In this document: piece after piece, positions 1 to 10,836 of the stretch | Layout: the number at the start of each line of letters is the position of its first letter | How positions within the stretch are numbered: position 1 is the stretch's first letter | Source: Lutimonas zeaxanthinifaciens | GTDB taxonomy: Bacteria; Bacteroidota; Bacteroidia; Flavobacteriales; Flavobacteriaceae | DNA length: 64,000 nucleotides | Direction: 5' to 3' | Assembly (NCBI RefSeq): GCF_030503675.1 | Contig: NZ_CP129964.1 | Coordinates: forward strand, 1,674,001-1,738,000 | Notes under the pieces: model-generated | Databases searched by the model: none | The model's input: only the letters and a program-made list of their open reading frames with translations | What the model was told of the DNA's origin: nothing | Made by a program: the position numbers and the translations under genes

Positions 1-1536
1 AGGAATTACTTTATTCTCCAAAATGTCATATAGATTGTCCGCATCCATTTTATCCTGGTCCCAGTGAGGTAAATTGTGATCTAATTCAGGAAGTACAAAA
101 CAATTTTTACCATTTTTCTGGAATTCAGGAATCCATCCGTCATTGATAGAAACATTTACTGAACCATTCATAGCCGCTGTCATTCCACTCGTTCCTGAAG
201 CTTCTCTTGTAATTCTTGGTGTATTCAACCAAATATCCGAACCAAATTTCAATTTTCTTGAAAGTTCAATTTCATAACCTACAAGTACGGCGAGATTGGT
301 TTTTTGCTTGGAATAGTTTACCAAATGATTGAAGATGTCAATAGCATAAAAATCATAAGGATAAGGTTTTCCCGCCCAAATGATCTGAACCGGATATTTT
401 TCATTTGAAATCAAACGCTCAAATCTTTCAAGATCATGAAGTAGCAAGTCAGCTCTTTTGTAACCTGCAAATCTTCTCGCCCAAACAAAAGTAAGCACAT
501 TCGGATCAAACATTTTATTCGTTTGATGTGCAACCTCAGTAAAAAGTTCCTGTTTTAATTCAGTTTTTCTTTTTTGATAGGCTTTGACCTGTTTTCTTTC
601 CCAGGTTCGTTTTATCGTTTTATCCTGCCAGAAAGTCTGACTTTGAGCATTGGTAATTGGAATGATATTGCAGGTATTGTCAAAATCTTTCCACATATCC
701 TTGGCTACCTTGGCGTGCAACTTAGAAACCGCATTGGCTTTTTTAGCCATTCTTAAGGCGGATACCGTATAATTGATCATACCACCGTTTACCGTTTCTT
801 TTTGCAATTCTTCTTCAGAAAGATTTCTTCCAAAGAATCCGCAACGATTTAAATGACGGGCATCTCTTTCTTCGTTTCCTGCTTTTTCAGGTGTATGTGT
901 TGTAAACACAAATTGATTCTTTTTGACTCCCTGATCTTTTAAATAATAGAAAGCAGGCAAGGCATGGCCTTCATTCAAATGATAAATGTCTGAACCACCA
1001 AGTGCTTCAACTACTTTTGCTCCTCCGATGCCAAGTACAATACTCTGTGATACACGAGTTACTTCATTGGCATCATACAAATGGTTGGTAATCGTTCTGG
1101 ATAAATGGTCATTACCGTCAACATCCGTACTCAATAAATAAATTGGAACCGTACCAAATATTTCAGGTTTTAATACGTAGGCCCTTACCTTAACGCGTGG
1201 ATTATCATGCAAATGCACCTCTACTTCAATTCCTGTGTCTTCGAGGAAGTCAAATGTTTTTTCAATAAAATCAGTTCGTAAGGTCTGGTCCTCATTTCTT
1301 CCCTGGTCATAATATCCATATTTCCAAAGCATACCAATACCGATCATATTCTGCTTCAATTCAAATCCTGACTTCATATGAGATCCGGCTAAGAATCCCA
1401 ATCCACCTGAATATATATTTAGCGCCTGATCAATACCAAATTCCATACTGAAATAGGCGGCTTTCTTCTGATACTCCTTTGCCGGTTTATACGGATGGTA
1501 CCAGGTACTGTATTTACTTTTTGTTAGTGTCTCCAT
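1..1536 (-). CDS. glgP: Alpha-glucan (glycogen) phosphorylase-like GT35 protein, 3' end cut by window
   Basis: The gene starts at an ATG at 1536 and runs off the left edge after 512 codons; short-form alpha-glucan phosphorylases are only somewhat longer, so little is missing. The N-terminus has the family signature AYFSMEFG followed by IYSGGLGFLAGSHMKS (about residues 27-55), and a GGSDIYHLNEGHALPAF segment (about 180-196). The family degrades storage glucan to glucose-1-phosphate in the cytoplasm using pyridoxal phosphate. The cofactor loop is EASGTSGMTAAMNG, with Thr453 where classical phosphorylases have the PLP lysine (GMK/NMK). The fold assignment is firm; phosphorolytic activity is therefore uncertain, and it could act as a different glucan-active transferase. 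Confidence 0.85.
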   Translation of the reverse strand, partial: METLTKSKYSTWYHPYKPAKEYQKKAAYFSMEFGIDQALNIYSGGLGFLAGSHMKSGFELKQNMIGIGMLWKYGYYDQGRNEDQTLRTDFIEKTFDFLEDTGIEVEVHLHDNPRVKVRAYVLKPEIFGTVPIYLLSTDVDGNDHLSRTITNHLYDANEVTRVSQSIVLGIGGAKVVEALGGSDIYHLNEGHALPAFYYLKDQGVKKNQFVFTTHTPEKAGNEERDARHLNRCGFFGRNLSEEELQKETVNGGMINYTVSALRMAKKANAVSKLHAKVAKDMWKDFDNTCNIIPITNAQSQTFWQDKTIKRTWERKQVKAYQKRKTELKQELFTEVAHQTNKMFDPNVLTFVWARRFAGYKRADLLLHDLERFERLISNEKYPVQIIWAGKPYPYDFYAIDIFNHLVNYSKQKTNLAVLVGYEIELSRKLKFGSDIWLNTPRITREASGTSGMTAAMNGSVNVSINDGWIPEFQKNGKNCFVLPELDHNLPHWDQDKMDADNLYDILENKVIP

Positions 1537-1554
1537 GTCTTCAAAATTAAGCAG

Positions 1555-1611
1555 CAAATGTAATAAAATAAGATGTAATTAAATACGACAAATATTGTCA
1601 TATCATGATAT
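1555..1611 (-). promoter_or_regulatory. Candidate promoter and palindromes upstream of the phosphorylase gene
   Basis: On the minus strand TACATTTG (1555-1562) fits the Bacteroidota -7 element TAnnTTTG, 19 bases before the phosphorylase ATG; no good -33 TTG is at the usual distance. Just upstream lie GACAA-ATA-TTGTC (1587-1599) and the perfect palindrome ATATCATGATAT (1600-1611). They could be operators. No T-tailed hairpin is seen here to end the copper operon. Confidence 0.3.
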
Positions 1612-1657
1612 AATATTAAACTTTACAAAGGCCTCGACCGAGTCATATAAATATTTT

Positions 1658-3382
1658 TTATTTCTCAATGACCTGCTTTACCAAACCACAGGCAAGCATT
1701 GCATTTCCAAAGTAGGGGTTGAGCACATTTTCACTGTCACTTAACCAATAAGCTCCCTTATCATTGTCAGCCATCGGGCAATATTGATGATAAACTTCCT
1801 GACCCACACCAAAGATCTGAACTGCATTGGTAGTGTAATTGGACAGGTCTTTAAAATGACTTCTTTGTTGTTCCAAGCTGTTGGTAGCACTTATTTTCCC
1901 GGCTTCAATTTCCATATTGTTCTTTATTTTCTCCCATGATTCAATGGAGATACTATCCTCTAAGTCATCTGAACTAACTTTGGAAAGTTCAGTCAACATT
2001 GACTTACTTTGAACTACAACGGTTTCCTGATCATCTTTGACGAGGGCATCTTTCATAAGCAGATAGGTTTCAAAGACATTTTTTAATGAGCTTTTAAAAG
2101 ATTCAGGAACATTATCTCTTCGCTGTAGGGTAGAAGAAGCTTCCTGCTTCTTTGATTCCGGTTGGTTCATCATAGATCTTTTTCCTTGCAACTGGGCCGC
2201 AGCATCAATGGTAAACGTTCCATGACTTACTATTTCATCACCAGCTTTGAGTCCGCTCAAAACTTCATATTTATTTGCAAACTTACTTCCCAGTTTTACT
2301 TCCTTCATTTCAAAAATTGGCTGATTTGCATCTGACTTCAGATAAACAACAGAGCGTTTTCCCGTCCATAATACTGCCCCTTCCGGAATCATTATCTTTT
2401 GATCAGTAGATGAAGTGACTCTTTTCAACGATCCTTCCACAAACATACCCGGTTTGAACATTCGCGCAGAATTATTCAGAATTGCTCTTAATTTGACAGT
2501 TCTTGAATTCGAATTTAAAACAGGCTCAATAAATGAAACTGTCGTTTTTACCGGATCATTTGGAAATGAGTTGCTTATCACTTCTATACCCTGGCCCTCT
2601 TTGACCTGATCAATCTGATCCTCATAAATGTCAAAAACCGCCCATACCGAATTGAGATCAGCAATTTTGAACATCGTCATTCCATTATTTACTGCATCTC
2701 CCTGCGAAACCAGCTTTTCAACCACAGTTCCTGCAACGGTAGCATAGATTGAAAGATATTCCCGAACTTCTTTTGTCGATTCTATTTCTTCAATTTGCGT
2801 CTCTGTCAATTTCCAGAGTTTTAACTTGTTTCTTACTGCCCTGTAAAGATCAGGCTGAGATTCTTTGAGAGAAGCTGCGGTTATAAGTTCCTGCTGGGCA
2901 GATATGAGTTCTGGTGAATACAAGGTCGCAAGCAATTGACCTTTTTTTACTGTGATACCTGTACTGTTGATATATAATTTTTCTATTCTTCCTGAAAAAT
3001 AGCTTACCTGAACCTGGATATTTTCTTCATTTTCGGTGATTTTACCCGAAACTTTTAAGGTTCCTGAGCCAGATTCATCCGTTCCAATGACGGTAGTTTC
3101 AATATTGGCCAGTGCCATGGCATTTTGAGTCAGTTTAAACTGATTTTCCGAAACCCCTTCCTGGCCACTAATTACAGGAACCAGATCCATACCACAAATA
3201 GGGCAGGTACCTGCTTCCGGTTGCATGATCTGAGGGTGCATTGAGCAGGTCCACATTTGCTTTTCAGAACTACCGTCCGTATGGACATGAGCTGCACTAT
3301 CATCGGTTCGATTTGCAAAATAAAGTCCGCCGATAACAAATCCGGCAAACAAAACTGCGATGTATATAATATATTTTTTCAT
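1658..3382 (-). CDS. cusB: CusB-type RND efflux periplasmic adaptor with heavy-metal-binding and DUF3347-like domains
   Basis: This 574-residue protein should bridge the inner-membrane CusA-type pump and the TolC-like channel in a copper/silver exporter. A signal/anchor helix (about 5-22) is followed by a heavy-metal-binding domain with C46, then CPICGMDLVP (C60, C63). A HlyD-type barrel-sandwich and beta-barrel core (about 110-400) follows. The C-terminal part (about 430-565), with VYHQYCPMA and a final NPYFG segment, resembles DUF3347, which often ends Bacteroidota adaptors. It lies 10 bases downstream of the copper ATPase gene and is the last gene of the cluster. The paired metal site here and in the ATPase points to copper or silver rather than cobalt/zinc. 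Confidence 0.9.
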   Translation of the reverse strand: MKKYIIYIAVLFAGFVIGGLYFANRTDDSAAHVHTDGSSEKQMWTCSMHPQIMQPEAGTCPICGMDLVPVISGQEGVSENQFKLTQNAMALANIETTVIGTDESGSGTLKVSGKITENEENIQVQVSYFSGRIEKLYINSTGITVKKGQLLATLYSPELISAQQELITAASLKESQPDLYRAVRNKLKLWKLTETQIEEIESTKEVREYLSIYATVAGTVVEKLVSQGDAVNNGMTMFKIADLNSVWAVFDIYEDQIDQVKEGQGIEVISNSFPNDPVKTTVSFIEPVLNSNSRTVKLRAILNNSARMFKPGMFVEGSLKRVTSSTDQKIMIPEGAVLWTGKRSVVYLKSDANQPIFEMKEVKLGSKFANKYEVLSGLKAGDEIVSHGTFTIDAAAQLQGKRSMMNQPESKKQEASSTLQRRDNVPESFKSSLKNVFETYLLMKDALVKDDQETVVVQSKSMLTELSKVSSDDLEDSISIESWEKIKNNMEIEAGKISATNSLEQQRSHFKDLSNYTTNAVQIFGVGQEVYHQYCPMADNDKGAYWLSDSENVLNPYFGNAMLACGLVKQVIEK

Positions 3383-3392
3383 GGTTTATTTT

Positions 3393-5804
3393 TTAAATTT
3401 TACTATTCTTTAATCTTAAGGAGTTGGTTATTACTGAGACAGAACTAAAACTCATGGCAAGGGCAGCAATCATTGGAGATAAGAGCAGCCCAAACAACGG
3501 ATAGAGTACACCTGCCGCAACCGGAACACCAATGGTGTTGTAAATCAGCGCGAAAAACAGGTTTTCCTTAATGTTTCTCATCACCTTATGACTGAGGTTC
3601 TTGGCCATTACTATACCCCTTAGGTCTCCCTTTACTAATGTTATTCCTGCGCTTTCAATGGCTACATCGGTTCCGGTTCCCATGGCAATACCAACATCAC
3701 TTATTGCGAGTGCGGGTGCGTCATTGATCCCGTCTCCGGCCATGGCAACGATAGAGCCGTTTTCCTGAAGGCGTTCAATTTCCTTCATTTTATCGGCAGG
3801 TAAGCATGAAGCTTTATAATCATCCAGTTTCAATTCAGAAGCAATATAGCTGGCTGTTTTATCATGATCTCCGGTCAGCATCATAACTTTTACCCCTTGC
3901 TTCTTCAATAAAGAAAGCGCTTCTTTGCTGCCTGATTTTATAGGATCCGAGATCACAACAAAGGCTACACACTTCCCGTCAATACTCATGTAGGATACTG
4001 TTTTACCCTGTTCCTGATAAACAGCCGAAGCGGCTAACTCATGCTTCTCTGGCAAACATTTCTCTTGCTCCATTAATTTTTCATTCCCAAGGGCTATTTT
4101 CATACCATTTACTTTTGCTTTGACACCTTTGCCGGAAACCGCAAAAAACAATTGAGGCATTTCGAGCTTCAATTGTTTTTCCTTGGCATGAGCAACAATG
4201 GCATCAGCCAATGGATGCTCACTCATTTGATTTATGGAGGCCATTAACCCAAGCACAGAATTTTTATCCTTATAATTTAAGTTGCTGTGATCATATAGAC
4301 CAATTTCCTCAACCTTTGGTTTTCCTTCGGTCAAGGTCCCGGTTTTGTCTACGATCAGTGTATTGACCTGATCCATTTTCTCAAGGGATTCTGCATTTTT
4401 GATCAAAATCCCATTCAGGGCTCCTCTTCCTATGCCTACCATTACAGACATTGGAGTTGCAAGGCCCAGGGCACAGGGACAGGCTATGATCAAAACAGCT
4501 ATCGCATTGACAAGTCCATAAACATAAGAAGGTTCGGGCCCCCATTTTGCCCAGACAGCAAAAGTCACTAAGGAAATTCCAACCACTATCGGAACAAAAT
4601 AACTTGAAATCCTGTCGGCGACATTTTGAATAGGGGCTTTGCTTCGGCTCGCTGAGTTGACCATTTCAATGATTTGAGCCAACAAGGTATCCGCACCAAT
4701 TTTTTCAGCTTTCATTAAAAAGGATTGTTTGCCATTGATGGTTCCGCTAACCACAAAATCACCCTCTTTTTTTGAAACCGGGATTGGTTCTCCGGTGACC
4801 ATGGATTCATCTATACTACTGTTCCCATCAGTAATACTTCCGTCTACCGGTATCTTGTTACCAGGTTTCACCCTGAGGATGTCACCTATTTGAATTGCAT
4901 CAATAGCCACAACTTCTTCATCAGTACCTCGAACTCTAATAGCCTCATTTGGGGCAAGTTTGAGTAAAGCTTTGATGGCTCCACTGGTCTTGCTATGCGC
5001 CCTGGCCTCAAGAACCTGTCCTAAAAGAACCAAAGTAAGAATTACGGTTGCGGCTTCAAAGTAAACATGAACATTGCCCGTTTCATCTTTAAACTGTTGT
5101 GGAAAAAAATCGGGAAACAATAAGCCAAAAACACTGAACAACCAGGCTACTCCGGCACCAATTCCAATTAGCGTAAACATGTTCAGATTCCAAAATTTAA
5201 TTGACCTGTAGGCCCTTTGAAAAAACATCCAGCCCGTGTAAAAAACTACAGGAACCGATAAAACAAGTTGTACCCAGTTCCACTGTTTTTGCCCCATTAT
5301 TTCAAAAAGAGGATTGTTCGGGATCATTTCAGACATGGCTATCACAAAGACGGGTAAAGTAAAAAGTACTGAAATCCATAACTTTCGCAATAGTGCTTTA
5401 AAGTTTTCATCCTCTTCAGAGAGGTCTGTTACAACCGGTACCAGATCCATACCACAAACAGGGCAATCACCAAACTGGTCGTAGGTCTTGTCGCCTTCAC
5501 ACATCATAGGGCAGTAATAAACCCCCGTTGAAACTCCTTTCGATAATCCCGGTGCATGTGACCTCTTATGAGCATCTTCAACATGAGTACCCAATGGGTG
5601 TATGCTGTACCTTCCTCCATCTTCTTTCAAGGCCTGAGCCATTCTCTCGATACCTATATCAGAGGACATTTCAAGAAGAACCTCTGCCTTATTTAAGTCC
5701 ACAAAGGCCTCATCAACCCCCTTAACGCTTCGTAAGGTTTTTTCAACGTGTTTCCTGCACCCGTCGCAGGTCATTCCTTGTATTTGATAACTTTGCCTCA
5801 TCAT
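3393..5804 (-). CDS. copA: Copper-exporting P1B-type ATPase
   Basis: An 803-residue P-type ATPase that pumps Cu(I) (or Ag) out of the cytoplasm. Domains in order: an HMA domain with GMTCDGC (C13, C16); a second metal-binding segment [10 protein letters not shown]...[10 protein letters not shown] (about 97-123); six N-terminal membrane helices; the actuator TGEP loop (about 338-341); the transport motif CPC (442-444); the phosphorylated Asp in DKTGT (D486); SEHPLAD in the nucleotide domain (about 528-534); GDGINDAP (690-697); and the last helices with YN and MSFSS, typical of the Cu(I) subgroup. The ATG overlaps the stop codon of the TolC-like gene (TAATG), so the genes are translationally coupled. 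Confidence 0.95.
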   Translation of the reverse strand: MMRQSYQIQGMTCDGCRKHVEKTLRSVKGVDEAFVDLNKAEVLLEMSSDIGIERMAQALKEDGGRYSIHPLGTHVEDAHKRSHAPGLSKGVSTGVYYCPMMCEGDKTYDQFGDCPVCGMDLVPVVTDLSEEDENFKALLRKLWISVLFTLPVFVIAMSEMIPNNPLFEIMGQKQWNWVQLVLSVPVVFYTGWMFFQRAYRSIKFWNLNMFTLIGIGAGVAWLFSVFGLLFPDFFPQQFKDETGNVHVYFEAATVILTLVLLGQVLEARAHSKTSGAIKALLKLAPNEAIRVRGTDEEVVAIDAIQIGDILRVKPGNKIPVDGSITDGNSSIDESMVTGEPIPVSKKEGDFVVSGTINGKQSFLMKAEKIGADTLLAQIIEMVNSASRSKAPIQNVADRISSYFVPIVVGISLVTFAVWAKWGPEPSYVYGLVNAIAVLIIACPCALGLATPMSVMVGIGRGALNGILIKNAESLEKMDQVNTLIVDKTGTLTEGKPKVEEIGLYDHSNLNYKDKNSVLGLMASINQMSEHPLADAIVAHAKEKQLKLEMPQLFFAVSGKGVKAKVNGMKIALGNEKLMEQEKCLPEKHELAASAVYQEQGKTVSYMSIDGKCVAFVVISDPIKSGSKEALSLLKKQGVKVMMLTGDHDKTASYIASELKLDDYKASCLPADKMKEIERLQENGSIVAMAGDGINDAPALAISDVGIAMGTGTDVAIESAGITLVKGDLRGIVMAKNLSHKVMRNIKENLFFALIYNTIGVPVAAGVLYPLFGLLLSPMIAALAMSFSSVSVITNSLRLKNSKI

Positions 5805-7021
5805 TAACTGCTTAAATAATTGATTACCGATGTTTGTAAGTAATAGTCTTTAATCGCCTCTATCTGACCAAGTTGAAACTTCAGCTGTAATTCCTGTACA
5901 TCAAGGATTTCAATAAAATCAAGATTCCCAGATTCGTATCCTTTCATTAATATTTCTTCAGCGTTCTTGGCATGTTCAAAGTTGCTTACCTGGGTATTAT
6001 AGGTCGCCCTTGCAGCCCGTCTTCCATGAATTGCATGATCCATCATCTGCTGTAATTTATTGAATTGATTCTGTTTGCTCGCATTGATTTCTATTTGCAT
6101 GAGTTCATGTTGTTTTGAACTGGACTTATACTTTTTATTAAAGATCGGAATAGAAAGAGATATCATGGGCATAAATATATCTTTACCATTGTCGGCAAAA
6201 TCCATATCCGGCCTTTTTTCAACAGGAATATAATCAAATCCCAGACCAATCATTGGGCTTTTGTCTTTCTGATTCAATAATTCCTCCTGCTCAACGGATG
6301 CATAAAGTTTTTCATACTTCAGTAGTTCAGGATGCATTTGCAATTTATCTGATTCAAACTCAAAATCAGATTCCGGTAGGGGCAATTCATCTCTCAGGTA
6401 AATTTCTTCTGAAGGCCCCCTGTTTAAAAGACCATTTAAAAAAGCCTGTTCAGCCTTATATTTATGGTTAACAAGTTCTTTCAACTCTAATAATTCATTA
6501 ATTCTTATTTGCAAACGCAATACACTTACAGCCGAAGCTTTTCCCGTTTCCACTGAACTCAAGGCAAGGGTTTCATACACTTTGAGCAAATCAATGTTCT
6601 TATTTATAAACTTATCTTTGGCCCGGAGTGCATAAAGTTTGTAGTAACTATCAGATATTTGCATGCTAAGTTTTCTTTTAGCAATAACTATTTCCTGATA
6701 TTGAGCATCACTTAAACTTGAAGCATAGTTTTCCCTGGCCGTTATTGATCCAAACCAAGGCAGCATTTGCTTTAATGAAAATTTCATTTTCTGAGCTCCT
6801 GTTCTGGTTTCGGGTTCACTGACAAAATATCCGTAGCTAAATTCCGTGTTAGGAATTGAATTCACTTCATTTACCTTTTCTGCAGTGATCTCGTACCGAG
6901 CCTCAAACTTTTTAATTTCGGGATTATTTTCCAATCCTATTCCAATCAATGACTCCAGATCCTGGCCAGAAAGCTGCATAGAAATGGTTAAACAATATAC
7001 TATTGTGATTATTCTTTTCAT
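5804..7021 (-). CDS. TolC-family outer membrane efflux protein (CusC role)
   Basis: A 405-residue secreted protein with an N-terminal signal peptide (about 1-19, ending LSGQ) and long alternating alpha-helical, coiled-coil-like stretches, as in the TolC/OEP family. Two homologous halves can be traced: the first carries [15 protein letters not shown], typical of Bacteroidota metal-efflux channels, and the second has [17 protein letters not shown], the usual start of the second OEP repeat. It should form the outer-membrane exit duct for the CusA/CusB-type pump encoded next to it. It starts 7 bases after the pump gene ends and shares a base with the ATPase start, which supports a single transcript. 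Confidence 0.88.
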   Translation of the reverse strand: MKRIITIVYCLTISMQLSGQDLESLIGIGLENNPEIKKFEARYEITAEKVNEVNSIPNTEFSYGYFVSEPETRTGAQKMKFSLKQMLPWFGSITARENYASSLSDAQYQEIVIAKRKLSMQISDSYYKLYALRAKDKFINKNIDLLKVYETLALSSVETGKASAVSVLRLQIRINELLELKELVNHKYKAEQAFLNGLLNRGPSEEIYLRDELPLPESDFEFESDKLQMHPELLKYEKLYASVEQEELLNQKDKSPMIGLGFDYIPVEKRPDMDFADNGKDIFMPMISLSIPIFNKKYKSSSKQHELMQIEINASKQNQFNKLQQMMDHAIHGRRAARATYNTQVSNFEHAKNAEEILMKGYESGNLDFIEILDVQELQLKFQLGQIEAIKDYYLQTSVINYLSS

Positions 7022-7028
7022 GATCTTA

Positions 7029-10000
7029 CTATTTTTTTAATTTCATTTCAGCTCGAATACTATACAAGACAGGAACTACAAAAAGTGTTATCAAAGCGAT
7101 AAGCATTCCACCAAAGGCTGGTATAGCCATAGGAATCATAATATCACTTCCTCTACCTGTAGAGGTCAATATGGGCAACAATGCCAAAAGGGTAGTGGCC
7201 GTTGTCATCAAACAGGGCCTGATTCTTTTTTGCCCCGCTTCAATTACAGATTTCCTCAAAGAAACATGATCCTGCGGATTATTTTTTGAAAAAGTCTGAT
7301 TTAAATAGGTAGCCATCACAACACCGTCATCTGTGGCAATCCCAAAGAGCGCAATAAATCCTACCCATACGGCAACACTTAAATTAACCGGGTGCATCTG
7401 GAACAAGGCCCTTATGTTTTCTCCAAAAAATGAGAAGTTCATGAACCATTCCTGTCCATAGAGCCAGAGCATGATAAATCCACCTGAAAATGCAACCGCT
7501 ATTCCTGAAAATACCATAAGTGAAGTACCCACCGATCTAAATTGCAGATAGAGAATGATAAAAATGATGACAAGTGCCAGGGGAACAACAAAACTCAATG
7601 TCTTTTCCGCCCTGACCTGATTTTCATAGGATCCTGTAAACTGAAAGTTTATGCCTTTTGGGACTTTCAAGGAACCCTCATCAATTTTTTGATTGATCAG
7701 GTCCTGAGCGTTTTCAACAACAGACACTTCAGCAAATTCATTCAGTTTGTCAAACAGAACGTAACCCACTAAAAATGTATCTTCACTTTTTATAACCTGC
7801 GGTCCTTTTTCATATCTGATCTCGGCCATTTCACTCAAAGGAACCTGGGTTCCTCTAGCCAAAGTAATGTAAATGTTTTCGAGGTCCGTGGGGCTGGATC
7901 TAAGTTCACGCGGATATCTTACACGCACGGCGTACCTTTCTCTACCCTCTATGGTCTGGGTTAAAACCTTTCCACCAACGGCAACTTCCAGCACTTCCTG
8001 CACCTGGTCAATTCGGACACCATAGCGAGCAAGTTTTTCCCGGTCTATATCGATGATCAGATAGGGTTTTCCAACGATCCTGTCTGCAAAAACAGATTCT
8101 TTTTTAACGCCCTCGGCTTCTTTGAGAATTTCTTCCAGTTCCATTCCAAATTTCTCGATCTGCTCCAGATTCTGACCTTTTACCTTGATTCCCATTGGGG
8201 CCCTCATTCCAGTTTGCAGCATGATCAGCCTGGTTTCTATGGGTTGTAACTTAGGAGCTGAAGTCACACCTGGCAAATCAGTCACTCTTATGATCTCATT
8301 CCAAATGTCATCGGCCGAATTGATCTCAGGTCTCCAGTTCCGATAATAAACACCATTGGGGTCAGGGATCAAATCTAAAGCAGATATATCCGACTCAAGC
8401 ACTACAGATTTCTCAGTATTATTCGGATTTGCCAGTCGCCCCCCATCTTTCAAAACAAAAGAACCATCACTGTTGACTTTAAATCGTTGTCTCTGTCCGT
8501 TTTTATTCAACAGGTATTCAGGTTTGTACTGAATTATGTTTTCATACATAGAAAGTGGAGCAGGATCCAGCGAAGATTCTGTTCTGCCTGCCTTGCCCAC
8601 TACGGTCTCTATCTCGGGAATTCCAGCCACTGCCATATCCAATTGCTGAAGTACTCTTTTGTTTTCGGCAATTCCGGAATGGGGCATTGAAGTTGGCATC
8701 AACAAGAAAGTACCCTCATTCAGGGCCGGCATAAATTCTTTCCCGGTATTTTTCATGATCAGGAATCCAACAATTAAAAGCCCAAGAGGCAGGCTAAGAA
8801 ATAGAAGCTTGTTATCAAGTGACCAATTCAAGATTCGTGTATAGTAATGTTGAAACACACGAAAAACAATCAATAATCCAAAACAGATCAGGGCTACAAA
8901 TATCAAATTCATCAGCAGGCTCTGATCCACTCCCAATGGCCTCCAGTACGCTGCCAATGCTACAACAATGGTAACAGAGGTTAAGCCAATTTTTAAATGG
9001 CGGGCCCTGTCCTGAGTAAGATAACCATAAATTCTCAAGAGATTGATCAAGGCAAAACCAAGAAGTACCAGGCCTAGTATCTCCCCGTAAAATAAAGCTG
9101 CCGATCCTAAAATAATAAGTAAACCATTACTACCAAGTTTAAAAATTTTGGACTGATCCTTCTTTCTGAAAATTAGGGCAGCAAAAGGAGGAATCAAGAA
9201 TAGTGCTACAAGCAGAGAGGCAATTAAGGCAAAGGTTTTGGTGAATGCCAAGGGCCTGAAAAGTTTACCTTCTGCACCAATCATTGTAAATACAGGGATA
9301 AAACTTATGATCGTGGTTAGTACTGCAGTCACAATGGCCCCTGATACTTCCTTCGTGGCCTTAAAAACGATCTTTTCAACAGAAAGTCCTTTGGTATTTG
9401 ATTCTAAATGGCGAATCATATTTTCTGACAGGATCACCCCGATATCTACCATCGTACCAATAGCAATTGCTATACCTGAAAGGGCCACAATGTTGGCATC
9501 TACTTCAAACATTTTCATGGCAATAAACACCATAAGAACCGCAATAGGTAAAAGCGCTGAAATAAGAATCGAAGCCCTTAAATTATAAACCATGATTACA
9601 ATAACCAATATGGTAATAAGGATCTCAAGGGTGAGTGCCTCATTCAATGTTCCAAGAGTTTCTTGGATCAGTTGACTTCGATCGTAAAAAGGGACGATTG
9701 TTAATTGAGACGTGCGCCCGTCTTTTAAAATTTTAGAGGGAAGCCCGGGGCTCATTTCTTCAATTTTTTCCTTTACCGATTCGATCACTTTCATCGGATT
9801 GGCACCGTATCTGCCGGTAACCACACCACCAACAACTTCGGCTCCTTCCTTATCAAGAATTCCTCTTCTTGACGCCGGTCCAACAAAGACTCTCGCAACA
9901 TCTTTTATCCGGATCGAGGTAAAATCTTTGGAATCAACTACAGCGTTCTCAATATCACTAATACTATTTATATAACCCAGGCCTCTTATCAAATATTCTG

Positions 10001-10733
10001 CCTGATTAATTTCAAGAGTTTGAGCCCCAATATCTTTGTTGGATTCTTTAACAGCCTTTACGATCTGGGAAAGACTTATCCTATATTGGCGCATTTTTTC
10101 AGGATTAACATCTACTTGATATTCCTGAACAAACCCCCCAATAGAGGCAACTTCAGAAACCCCATTCGCGGTGGATAATCCAAACTTGACATAATAGTCC
10201 TGTATGCTTCTTAATTCCTGCAAGTTCCATCCTCCTGTAACGTTTCCATTTTCATCCCTGCCTTCAAGGGTGTACCAAAAGATCTGACCCAGCCCCGTTG
10301 CATCAGGACCCAATGAAGGACTCACATCATCGGGTAAGAGGCCGGCGGGAAGCGAATTCAGTTTTTCAAGTATTCTTGTCCGACTCCAATAAAACTCTAT
10401 ATCATCCTCAAAAATGACATAAATTGAAGAAAATCCGAACATCGAAGAACTTCTGATCGTTTTTACCCCGGGAATTCCAAGCAGGGAAGTTGTTAGTGGA
10501 TAGGAAATCTGATCCTCAATATCCTGAGGCGACTTGCCTGGCCATTTTGTAAAAACGATTTGTTGATTTTCTCCAAGATCCGGAATGGCATCAACTGCAA
10601 CAGGATTATCAGGAAGAAATGGCAGGTTCCAGTTGAAAGGTGCTGTACTTAATCCCCACCCAAAAAAGAGGAGGAGAAGTAAAACAGCTATTAATTTATT
10701 TTCTATAAAGAATTGAATGCTTTTGTTTAGCAT
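7029..10733 (-). CDS. cusA: CusA/CzcA-family heavy-metal efflux RND transporter
   Basis: A 1234-residue inner-membrane proton-driven pump of the HME-RND family. The first periplasmic loop follows TM1 with VAVDAIPDLGENQ; TM4 carries GTMVDIGVILSENM, with the proton-relay acidic residues at about D430 and E437; DPAPLSMYENIIQYKPE and MRAPMGIKVKG are typical of the copper/silver (CusA) subgroup. It is roughly 190 residues longer than E. coli CusA. Part of the excess is a hydrophobic insert at about residues 530-632 with three or four extra helices; another part is a periplasmic segment around 725-800. It is followed at 7 bases by the TolC-like gene and is the main gene of the operon. Confidence 0.93.
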   Translation of the reverse strand: MLNKSIQFFIENKLIAVLLLLLFFGWGLSTAPFNWNLPFLPDNPVAVDAIPDLGENQQIVFTKWPGKSPQDIEDQISYPLTTSLLGIPGVKTIRSSSMFGFSSIYVIFEDDIEFYWSRTRILEKLNSLPAGLLPDDVSPSLGPDATGLGQIFWYTLEGRDENGNVTGGWNLQELRSIQDYYVKFGLSTANGVSEVASIGGFVQEYQVDVNPEKMRQYRISLSQIVKAVKESNKDIGAQTLEINQAEYLIRGLGYINSISDIENAVVDSKDFTSIRIKDVARVFVGPASRRGILDKEGAEVVGGVVTGRYGANPMKVIESVKEKIEEMSPGLPSKILKDGRTSQLTIVPFYDRSQLIQETLGTLNEALTLEILITILVIVIMVYNLRASILISALLPIAVLMVFIAMKMFEVDANIVALSGIAIAIGTMVDIGVILSENMIRHLESNTKGLSVEKIVFKATKEVSGAIVTAVLTTIISFIPVFTMIGAEGKLFRPLAFTKTFALIASLLVALFLIPPFAALIFRKKDQSKIFKLGSNGLLIILGSAALFYGEILGLVLLGFALINLLRIYGYLTQDRARHLKIGLTSVTIVVALAAYWRPLGVDQSLLMNLIFVALICFGLLIVFRVFQHYYTRILNWSLDNKLLFLSLPLGLLIVGFLIMKNTGKEFMPALNEGTFLLMPTSMPHSGIAENKRVLQQLDMAVAGIPEIETVVGKAGRTESSLDPAPLSMYENIIQYKPEYLLNKNGQRQRFKVNSDGSFVLKDGGRLANPNNTEKSVVLESDISALDLIPDPNGVYYRNWRPEINSADDIWNEIIRVTDLPGVTSAPKLQPIETRLIMLQTGMRAPMGIKVKGQNLEQIEKFGMELEEILKEAEGVKKESVFADRIVGKPYLIIDIDREKLARYGVRIDQVQEVLEVAVGGKVLTQTIEGRERYAVRVRYPRELRSSPTDLENIYITLARGTQVPLSEMAEIRYEKGPQVIKSEDTFLVGYVLFDKLNEFAEVSVVENAQDLINQKIDEGSLKVPKGINFQFTGSYENQVRAEKTLSFVVPLALVIIFIILYLQFRSVGTSLMVFSGIAVAFSGGFIMLWLYGQEWFMNFSFFGENIRALFQMHPVNLSVAVWVGFIALFGIATDDGVVMATYLNQTFSKNNPQDHVSLRKSVIEAGQKRIRPCLMTTATTLLALLPILTSTGRGSDIMIPMAIPAFGGMLIALITLFVVPVLYSIRAEMKLKK

Positions 10734-10836
10734 AATTTTGATAATTAAACAGTGAGACTTAGATGTGTAGTAACATCAATAATCATTCATTCCACGGAAG
10801 CATTCCCGTAAAATAAAAAAGCCGGTTGTTTAAAAA

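Noticed and set aside
9238-9588. 116-codon plus-strand frame inside the RND pump gene
   Set aside because: It overlaps the firm CusA-type gene on the opposite strand and shows no domain; reverse reading of a membrane protein often yields open frames.
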